Source: Salinispora pacifica CNR114
Lineage (GTDB): Bacteria > Actinomycetota > Actinomycetes > Mycobacteriales > Micromonosporaceae
Direction of reading: 5' to 3'
DNA length: 50,451 bases
Assembly: GCF_000514775.1 (NCBI RefSeq)
Contig: NZ_AZWO01000007.1
Span: 171,160 to 221,610 of the forward strand
Shown: positions 41,499 through 47,941 of the stretch, one piece after another
Numbering within the stretch: position 1 is the first letter of the stretch
Layout: every line of letters begins with the position of its first letter
Program-made: the position numbers and the translations under genes
The notes under the pieces: model-generated
Told to the model about the DNA's origin: nothing
Seen by the model: the letters and a program-made list of their open reading frames with translations, nothing else
Database searches by the model: none

Positions 41499-42164
41499 CT
41501 AATCATTTAGGTTCGTGGCGATCTTGGCAACCGTCGGGCCCCATGGCCCGGCACGCTTCTCGCTGATCAGTTCCGACAGTGCGCTGGCTGACCAGAATGA
41601 ACGACGCATAGTGGTGAACTGGCGGTCCACGTCTTGAGCGGGTAAGTCAGGAACCAGGCCAGCGCCCCAGCCCAGCGCGCCGACCAGTGCACAGAGGCTC
41701 CCAGTTCTTTGATCGACATTTCCGGTGCCAAGTGCTGCGAGTCTGAGGCTTTGCCGAGCCTCGGTCAAGGAGGATTCACCCAGGGTGGTCACTTGATATC
41801 GGCCACCCGGAAGTAGGGAAAACCTCTTTCGGCTCGCTTGAATCAGTTGTTCATCTCGTGTCAGCTTAGCGATCACGCGGGTTTGGATATCCTTGGTCAA
41901 GCGAACAACCCAATGCCGCGGGGCGCGAGGTTTCCGGTCTTGCTCGACCTCGCGAAGTGCCGCATCGTTCAGAGGGTTACTGGTTGGCTCCGCACTCCTG
42001 ACCACGACGTTGCCCTGGACGTGGTCGAGTTTTTCGGCGACGGACAGGTCTGCCAGCAGCCCGGCTGCCAAGCCAAGATCAAGATACTCTGGTGGGCCAC
42101 GAAATGCGCCGTCTTCGCACAAGGCAAGTAATGCCAGTTCCTCAGTTAGCGAAAGTGCGGTCAC
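41499..42164 (-). CDS. GPP34/GOLPH3-family protein
   Basis: A roughly 221-residue protein of the GPP34 family (PF05719), the phosphoinositide-binding fold of GOLPH3/Vps74, common but uncharacterised in actinobacteria. Seen: TALSLTEELALLALCEDG, LAAGLLADLSVAEKLDH and the mid-part RVIAKLTRDEQL. Start taken at GTG 42164 where the family N terminus begins; the frame continues to 42254. There is no good ribosome binding site. The gene is clearly richer in A and T than its neighbours and abuts a truncated phosphotransferase gene, consistent with acquisition by insertion. Confidence 0.78.
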   Translation of the reverse strand: MTALSLTEELALLALCEDGAFRGPPEYLDLGLAAGLLADLSVAEKLDHVQGNVVVRSAEPTSNPLNDAALREVEQDRKPRAPRHWVVRLTKDIQTRVIAKLTRDEQLIQASRKRFSLLPGGRYQVTTLGESSLTEARQSLRLAALGTGNVDQRTGSLCALVGALGWGAGLVPDLPAQDVDRQFTTMRRSFWSASALSELISEKRAGPWGPTVAKIATNLND

Positions 42165-42250
42165 CCAGCAATAATACCCCAAGATTGGCAGTGGGCAATC
42201 ACCAGTAGAAGTGCATCCCGTATTGCCGTCGGTCAGGTGTGGGAACGGAT

Positions 42251-43384
42251 TCATTTTTGAGTGCTGGGTGCCCTGATGACCGCCTCTTGGGGCAGCGTGG
42301 TGACCTCCCGCAACTGTCCGTCCGGCTGGACGGCTATGAGCGTGGTTGCCTGCTGACCTGTCAGGGTCTCCACCTTGCCGAATAGGACATCGGATCCATC
42401 CGATCCGACCACGTACCAGTATTGGAACCGGTTGTCCCGGGACGGGATGTCCTGGCGGTCGGTAATCTCTCCGGCGGCGTTGACCCGCAGCACTGCCGTG
42501 GGGTCGGGCCCCTCGCCGGGATAGGTGGCGACGACCAGCGAGTATCCGCCGTCAACGGCGGGGTGCACGGCATCGTGCCACCCCAACGTCTCGGCGGTGT
42601 CGAGCCATCGGGTCGCGTCGACGTCAATCGTGCGTGCTGCCGTCCCGGTGCCGGCGGTGAGGGTGATTCGAGTGCTACGTAGCCGGCTCGGGCCGAGTAG
42701 GTCCGGCGTCGTGAGCACCTCACCGGTCGGCAGTAGCCCGACGATGAGGTCCTCCTCGGCGACGTCCACGGCTGTGCGGGTGCCGGTGCCGAGTTGCAGC
42801 ACCGTGTACGTGTTGTCCTGTCCATCGTGGTAGTCGCCGAGCAGTATCCGGGACGAGTCCACCGACCAGGCCCAGACGCCAACCCGGCGCTGCGGTCCGG
42901 ACGAAGCGACCGTCCAGACGTGGTCGCCGGTTAGGTCGCGGATCTTCATGTCTTGGCCTGCCGGGTAGCTGAGCCACCGGCCGTCCGGGGAGAGCGATGC
43001 GCCGATCGCGGTCATGCCGACATCGTCTGAGGGCACGAGGTGGTGGGCGCCGGTGGCCAGCACGATCTGGGTCGAGCAGTCCCGACACGGCGCGTACACC
43101 AATGTGGCGGCACCGACCGCGGTCGCGGGTAGGGGCGTTGCGGCCGCCGGTGCTTGGGCTGACGCGGTGACACCGGGTCCGAGGGGCTGCGTGGGTGCTG
43201 GGCCCGAATCTGGGCGTACCGCGAGGACGGCGCCGATGGTGATCGCGACCGTCAGCACCGCCGGCAGCACCAGGGCGCTGTTTCGCCGGCGGCGACGCGC
43301 GACAGCGATCGCCCGTTCCGGGTCGGCGTAGCTACCGGCCTCTTCGGCGAGCGTACGGTAGGCGCTACGGAAGTCCTCGGTCAT
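42251..43384 (-). CDS. Membrane-anchored beta-propeller-like partner of the SigE-type sigma factor
   Basis: A 377-residue type II membrane protein. A cytoplasmic N terminus (1-36: MTEDFRSAYRTLAEEAGSY then AIAVARRRRRN) precedes one helix (LVLPAVLTVAITIGAVLAV, 38-56), an Ala/Pro linker and an outer domain of TolB/WD40-like repeats (SLSPDGRWLSYPAG, VGVWAWSVDSSRILLGDYHDGQDNT). The ATG overlaps the sigma gene stop by ATGA (43381-43384), so they are coupled. This is the position of an anti-sigma factor in SigE-type ECF operons; an anti-sigma role is inferred from place and topology, as no zinc-finger anti-sigma motif is visible. Confidence 0.8.
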   Translation of the reverse strand: MTEDFRSAYRTLAEEAGSYADPERAIAVARRRRRNSALVLPAVLTVAITIGAVLAVRPDSGPAPTQPLGPGVTASAQAPAAATPLPATAVGAATLVYAPCRDCSTQIVLATGAHHLVPSDDVGMTAIGASLSPDGRWLSYPAGQDMKIRDLTGDHVWTVASSGPQRRVGVWAWSVDSSRILLGDYHDGQDNTYTVLQLGTGTRTAVDVAEEDLIVGLLPTGEVLTTPDLLGPSRLRSTRITLTAGTGTAARTIDVDATRWLDTAETLGWHDAVHPAVDGGYSLVVATYPGEGPDPTAVLRVNAAGEITDRQDIPSRDNRFQYWYVVGSDGSDVLFGKVETLTGQQATTLIAVQPDGQLREVTTLPQEAVIRAPSTQK

Positions 43385-43908
43385 TTCCTCGCCTCCGATG
43401 AGGGGTGCGAATCCAACAGGTGCGCAGGCTGCTTCCGGAGGCGTACGAGTGCGTCGTGCGCGTGTCGTTTGACCGTGCCCACCGAACACCGCAGTAGTCG
43501 AGCGGTGTCGACCTCCGACAGATCTTCGTAGTACCGCAGGTACAGCACTGCCCGTTGACGGGGCGGGAGCCACGCCAAGAGGCGAGCGAGCGCGGCCTGT
43601 TGGGTCACGTGGTCGGCGACATCGGCCCCGCCCGACCGGTCCGGCACGCTGGCGCTTGGTAGCTCGATTGGGCGTCGCCGTCGATACCACGAACGGAGCT
43701 GGTTCACCATCGCCGTCCGGACGTAGGCCTCGGGGTGGCCGTCCCGCTCGATTCGGCGCCAGTGCCGCGCAGTCCTGGCCAGGGCCTCCTGCAGGAGGTC
43801 CTCGGCTGCCTGGTGGTCACCGGTCAGTAGGTAGGCGGCCCGGGAGAGAGCCTGTCCCCGCGACAGAACGAACTCCCGAAATCCCGCGTACTGCTCCTGA
43901 CCCGACAT
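43381..43908 (-). CDS. SigE-family ECF sigma factor
   Basis: A 175-residue SigE-type (SigE/ECF RNA polymerase sigma-70 family) factor common in Streptomyces-like genomes. Region 2 is REFVLSRGQALSRAAYLLTG then DHQAAEDLLQEALARTARHW, and region 4 is LAWLPPRQRAVLYLRYYED then LSEVDTARLLRCSVGTVKRH. ATG 43908 is preceded by GGGGGCGGAG; the frame extends to 43983 but the extra residues are unconserved. It directs transcription in response to an envelope signal that presumably passes through the coupled membrane protein. Confidence 0.9.
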   Translation of the reverse strand: MSGQEQYAGFREFVLSRGQALSRAAYLLTGDHQAAEDLLQEALARTARHWRRIERDGHPEAYVRTAMVNQLRSWYRRRRPIELPSASVPDRSGGADVADHVTQQAALARLLAWLPPRQRAVLYLRYYEDLSEVDTARLLRCSVGTVKRHAHDALVRLRKQPAHLLDSHPSSEARK

Positions 43909-44001
43909 CTCCGCCCCCTGACCCGCATCCGCTACCTGTCTAACGCCGGTCGGCGGGAGGCAGGTTGAGTCGTTCGACTTCACGAATCGAATTCGGCGTG
44001 G

Positions 44002-45096
44002 GTGAGTGTCCTGGCCGCGACCGAGGCGCTGCTGTCCGTGTTGTGCCGGCCGGCCGCCGGGGTCCTGGCCGATCGCTTCGACCGGGCGCGGGTGGCCGCG
44101 GTCGGTGCGATCCTCTTCGGGCTTTCACTCTTCGGGTACGCGCTTGCAAACAACCTTGGCGTGGCGTTCGGCGCTGCTGTCTGCAACGGAATCGGTGGCG
44201 GGCTGTTCTGGGTGGCGCCGCGAGCGCGCGTCGGTGAGCACTTGCGCGACGATGCGGCGGTCTTCAGTCGGCTGTTGGCGGCCGAGGGGACCGGCATCGG
44301 GACCGGCTTCCTCATCGCGCTGACACTCCTCGACAACGACCGGTGCCAGCTGGTCTTTGCCACCGCCGGGGCCGCCTGCCTACTGGCCGCGGTGCTGCTC
44401 CTGTCCAGCCCGACGCAGACCGGCGGGCGGTCGCGCACCCAGGCCGACCTGCGACAGGTCACCCGCCGGCTGCGCCCACTGCTCGTGGTGGTGGCGGTCA
44501 CCGCTACCGTCGAGTTCGGAGTGTCCCTGCTGCTCTTGCTGCACCTACAGCGGGGCTTTGGCCTCACCGTCGGTCAGTTGGCACTGGTATTTCTGCCCGG
44601 TTTCGTCATCCTCACCGCGCTGCCGCTGCGCCTGTACGCAGTCGTACGGCGGATCGGACGCGCGGCAACCCTGACCTCCTCGCTGGTTGCCAGCGCCGTC
44701 GTCGCCGTCGGGTTGGCCTTCGCGGCCACGCCGGTCGTCATCGGAGCACTGTGGGCAATCTTCCCTGCCTGCCTGGCGGCAGCGATCCCGGTGGAGCAGG
44801 TCGTCGCCGCCGAGGCCTCCGACGGCAGCCTCAGGCGCGGAATGGGCATCTGCGGACCTGGTGGCGACGCCGGCGGCGGAGACCGTGCCATCGGCGCCGC
44901 CACCGCAGCGCCGCCGCTCGCCGGCCGAGTTGCGGCGTCGCTGGACCGTCCGGGCGGCCGTGTTCATCGCCGGGCAGGTGGCCTTCGCGGCACCCAGCCA
45001 CTCCTGGCTCGCTACGGTCGCGAGCGGCCGGTTCACCCTGCTGGAGGCCGTCAACGGCGACCTTGGCGACGCGCCGTGGCAGCTGGGCGCCAGTAG
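44002..45096 (+). pseudogene. MFS transporter, truncated at the 5' end and probably frameshifted near the 3' end
   Basis: The frame starts inside an MFS protein: SVLAATEALLSVLCRPAAGVLADRFDRARVA is the helix 2/motif A region, so helix 1 and the usual 40-50 N-terminal residues are absent; upstream in-frame codons (SNSAW) have no start. Helices follow to about AAIPVEQVVAAEAS, then after GMGICG (near 44850) the frame turns into Gly/Arg/Pro-rich non-membrane sequence. In the next frame SADLVATPAAETVPSAP and further AAVFIAGQVAFAAPSHSWL look more natural, suggesting one frameshift. Only about eight helices survive. Probably not functional. Confidence 0.65.
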
Positions 45097-45155
45097 GATT
45101 TGGCTGATCATCTTTCTGGTCGACTCGATCTGGACCTGGACCGGGGAAAGGGTAG

Positions 45156-46409
45156 GTGGCTTTGCGCGCGTACCGCGAGCTGCTCGGCACGCCGGGTGCT
45201 GTCCGCTTCGTGTCCGCCGGCTTCGTCGGTCGGCTGCCCATGTCGATGCGCAGCCTCGGCTGCCTGCTCATGATCTCCATTCAATCCGACTCGTACGGCC
45301 TCGCCGGCGTGGTCACCGCGGCGCTCACGTTGGCGCAGGCGGTTGCCGCCCCGGCGTTGGGGCGGGCCGCCGACCAGGTCGGGCAGCGGATCGTCATCGC
45401 CGTCTCGGTGTTCGTACACGCCTTCGGGATGGTGGCGCTCGTCCTCCTGGCCAGCCGATCGGCCCCGGCGTGGACGTTGATCGGCTCCGCCGTGCTCGTG
45501 GGGGCGTCGGCCCTGCCGCTCGGCCCGTTGGTCCGGGCCCGGTGGACGGTACTCGTCGATTCGGCCCGGCTGCCGACGGCGTATGCTTTCGAATCCATCC
45601 TCGACGAGGTCGTCTACGTGGCCGGTCCGATGCTGGTCACCGCCTTGGCGGTGGGCTGGTTCCCGGCGGCCGGGCTGCTGTGCTCCCTGGCGCTCACCGT
45701 GCTCGGCTCGCTTGCGCTCGCCGTCCAGCGGCGTACCGAACCACCGCGGGCGCCTCAGCAACGGCGGGCGAGTGCGGTCCGGGCCCGGGGCATGGGGGTC
45801 CTGCTCACCATCTACGCCGGCCTCGGGGTGTTTCTCGGTGCGGTCGACGTCGCTGTGGTGTCGTTCAGTTCCGAGCGCGGCGCCACCGGTGCCGCGGGCG
45901 TGCTGCTCGCGCTGTTTGCGGTCGGCAGCCTCGTCGCCGGGCTGGTGTACGGGTCGGTGCCGATCGGCCGGATCACGTCCCTGCAACGCCTCGTGGGGTC
46001 GGCCGCCGCGCTGTGCGTCGTCGCCGTGCCGATGGTGTTCGCGGACACCGTGCCGGTGTTGGCCGTCGGCGTCGTGCTCGCGGGTGTCGCCGTGTCGCCG
46101 ATCCTGATCTCCGGAAGTTCGCTGGCCGCATCACTGGTGCCCCGCGCCGCGCTGACTGAGGGGTTCGCCTGGCTGTCCAGCGCGGTGGCGGTCGGCCTGG
46201 CCGCCGGAGCTGCCGTCGGCGGCCAGGCGGTGGACGCGACCGACAGCACCACCGCGTTCCTGCTCGCGGTGGTTGGTGGCGTCATCGGGGCGCTCGCGGC
46301 TGTGCTCGGGCGCCATCGCCTCCGGCCCCGGTCAGCTCCGGTCCCCGGCGCCAGCCCGGTCGTGGCCGCTACCGTATCCACTTCGTTCCACAGTACTGAT
46401 CGCCCGTGA
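45156..46409 (+). CDS. MFS transporter
   Basis: A 417-residue, 12-helix major facilitator protein. It starts RAYRELLGTPGAVRFVSAGFVGRLP and has ALGRAADQVGQRIVIAV as a weak motif A, YAFESILDEVVYVAGPMLVTAL (motif C-like region) and LAASLVPRAALTEGFAWLSSAVAVG in the second half. This pattern is of the actinobacterial MFS_1 exporters of unknown cargo. GTG 45156 follows GGGGAAAGG. It ends at a strong hairpin. It may once have been paired with the decayed MFS gene upstream. Confidence 0.88.
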   Translation: MALRAYRELLGTPGAVRFVSAGFVGRLPMSMRSLGCLLMISIQSDSYGLAGVVTAALTLAQAVAAPALGRAADQVGQRIVIAVSVFVHAFGMVALVLLASRSAPAWTLIGSAVLVGASALPLGPLVRARWTVLVDSARLPTAYAFESILDEVVYVAGPMLVTALAVGWFPAAGLLCSLALTVLGSLALAVQRRTEPPRAPQQRRASAVRARGMGVLLTIYAGLGVFLGAVDVAVVSFSSERGATGAAGVLLALFAVGSLVAGLVYGSVPIGRITSLQRLVGSAAALCVVAVPMVFADTVPVLAVGVVLAGVAVSPILISGSSLAASLVPRAALTEGFAWLSSAVAVGLAAGAAVGGQAVDATDSTTAFLLAVVGGVIGALAAVLGRHRLRPRSAPVPGASPVVAATVSTSFHSTDRP

Positions 46410-46445
46410 CCTGCCCGGCGCGGATTCCGCACCGGGCGGGTCACG
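46405..46445 (+). terminator. Stem-loop terminator overlapping the MFS stop codon
   Basis: CGTGACCTGCCCGG (46405-46418) pairs with CCGGGCGGGTCACG (46432-46445) over 14 positions, one of them a T:G wobble, with a 13-base loop. The TGA stop (46407-46409) lies in the left arm. It is between convergent genes. Confidence 0.8.
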
Positions 46446-46516
46446 ACGAAATAATCTGCCGGTGTTGCGTCGGCTGCGAGAAGGTACGGGTGCGGCGTCG
46501 AGTCGGAAGCTCCACA

Positions 46517-46843
46517 TCAAGCTGAGGACTTTTCTTCGTGACCAGATGCAAGATATCGTTCGACGGCTTCCATCCTGGCCGTTATGGCGCTTGATTTATA
46601 TTGGTGATAGTCCATCTTGATTACTGTGCTGACCCTCGGCGATCGCACTGATACCGCATCGACCGCGTTTTTGATCACCTCGAACACCTGATCCCAGGTT
46701 TCGCCCTCGATCAGGGTGAACATCGCATCAGTGTGGTTCGGTAGACCCGACTCGCGGACCACGCGTACGGCTTCAGCCACAAGTTCACCGATGTCTTCGC
46801 CGACGCCGAGTGGAGTGACCGAGAACGCGACCAGAACGGGCAT
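46517..46843 (-). CDS. Thiamine-binding-family protein (MTH1187/YkoF-like, DUF77)
   Basis: A 108-residue protein of the MTH1187 family (PF01910): [34 protein letters not shown], then [27 protein letters not shown] and [11 protein letters not shown]. The family forms tetramers and some members bind thiamine (known). GGAGG precedes ATG 46843; the frame reaches 46858. It is composed of rather less GC-biased codons near the C terminus. Stands alone. A role in thiamine salvage is inference. Confidence 0.9.
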   Translation of the reverse strand: MPVLVAFSVTPLGVGEDIGELVAEAVRVVRESGLPNHTDAMFTLIEGETWDQVFEVIKNAVDAVSVRSPRVSTVIKMDYHQYKSSAITARMEAVERYLASGHEEKSSA

Positions 46844-47050
46844 AGCTGCATCCTCCAAGATCTGGCGAGGCTGGCCTGCTCAGCCTATCTGCAGAGAGCC
46901 GGTGGTGAAGCTAAAGCGCAGACTGAATCCAGTGTTACTGGGGTGGATCCCGCGCTGGAGTATCCACCAGTCACCCCTCCCGGGGGGCGCTGGCTGGACC
47001 GAATCAAATTCGGCCAACCCCTGCGATCATGATTGAGTTGAGCTGCATGG

Positions 47051-47755
47051 TCATGCTGTTCTCACTTCGTCGCTCTCCTGCGCGCCAACGAAAGGTGAGC
47101 GGACGGGGTTCGTGGACCGTAGGCCCTTGATGAGGAGCCAGCCACCGGCAATGACTTCGAAGGCGAGCATCGGCAGCCACAGCAGTATCCCGGCGCCTTC
47201 GGCGGTGACGGCGCCGGCGGCACTTTGCACGGGGACGCTGACGGCGAGCAGCAGCGATGCGAGCAGGCCGAGGCTGGCCAGCGGTCGGGGGATCGCGCGG
47301 GACCGCAGCAGTAGGTAGGCGAACACGGCACTGCCGACGGCGAAGAAGCAGGCGCCGACGTTCGTGCTCCACGCAGCGATGTCGACCGTCGCCGCGCCCA
47401 GGTCCCGGGCGCTGTCCGTACGTTGCCGGCTGAGCGACAGGAGCAGCATGGCACCGAGGATCTGTACCGCGTAGAGTCCCGACTCCACCGCCCGGCAGAC
47501 CAGGGCGAAGGCGGCCAGAGACGGGTCCTGTCGCCGGGTGATGGCGTGCAGCATGGCGGCCAGGCCCAGCGTGGCGGTGCCGGCGACGGCCAGCAGCACG
47601 ATGCTCAGCCGTAGCCCGGACGGGTCTGTGGCAATGTCGTCGAGCCGCTCCGCGATGCCGGCGCCGCTGCCGGCAGCAGCCGAACTTGCCAGGACGACCG
47701 CGATGACCAGTAGGAAGAGGGCACCGGCGAGGCGGGCAGCGGACCGTTCGGACAT
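47051..47755 (-). CDS. DUF4386-domain membrane protein
   Basis: A 234-residue membrane protein with six or so helices of the DUF4386 family: SAARLAGALFLLVIAVVLAS, LSIVLLAVAGTATLGLAAML, ALVCRAVESGLYAVQILGAM, CFFAVGSAVFAYLLLRSRAI, PRPLASLGLLASLLLAV and LWLPMLAFEVIAGGWLLIKG. Function unknown; the family is widespread in actinobacteria. GGAGGAACG precedes ATG 47755. It is divergent from the BTAD regulator, and both face a set of four 11-base direct repeats, so it is the likely regulated target. Confidence 0.85.
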   Translation of the reverse strand: MSERSAARLAGALFLLVIAVVLASSAAAGSGAGIAERLDDIATDPSGLRLSIVLLAVAGTATLGLAAMLHAITRRQDPSLAAFALVCRAVESGLYAVQILGAMLLLSLSRQRTDSARDLGAATVDIAAWSTNVGACFFAVGSAVFAYLLLRSRAIPRPLASLGLLASLLLAVSVPVQSAAGAVTAEGAGILLWLPMLAFEVIAGGWLLIKGLRSTNPVRSPFVGAQESDEVRTA

Positions 47756-47861
47756 CGTTCCTCCAGCAGTATCGTGGCAACCCCGGGTCGGGCTGCGGCG
47801 GGTTCGAGCGGCGGGCGGCGACCTGCGTCCCGCGATCGAGGTGGACCGATCGTGCCGGGTA

Positions 47862-47905
47862 GACGTTGGGCCGGCGTTGTGCAGGCGTTGCGCAAATGTT
47901 GAGCT
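47862..47905. promoter_or_regulatory. Four 11-base direct repeats, SARP-type binding array
   Basis: Four contiguous 11-base units start at 47862, 47873, 47884 and 47895: GACGTTGGGCC, GGCGTTGTGCA, GGCGTTGCGCA and AATGTTGAGCT. All share GTTG at the same place and GC at positions 9-10. Heptamer direct repeats with exactly 11-bp period are the known DNA sites of SARP/BTAD regulators. The array lies 37 bases before the BTAD gene and 107 bases before the DUF4386 gene. Confidence 0.8.
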
Positions 47906-47941
47906 GCGGGTCGGGGCGGGGTATCGGACGCGGGAGTGGCT

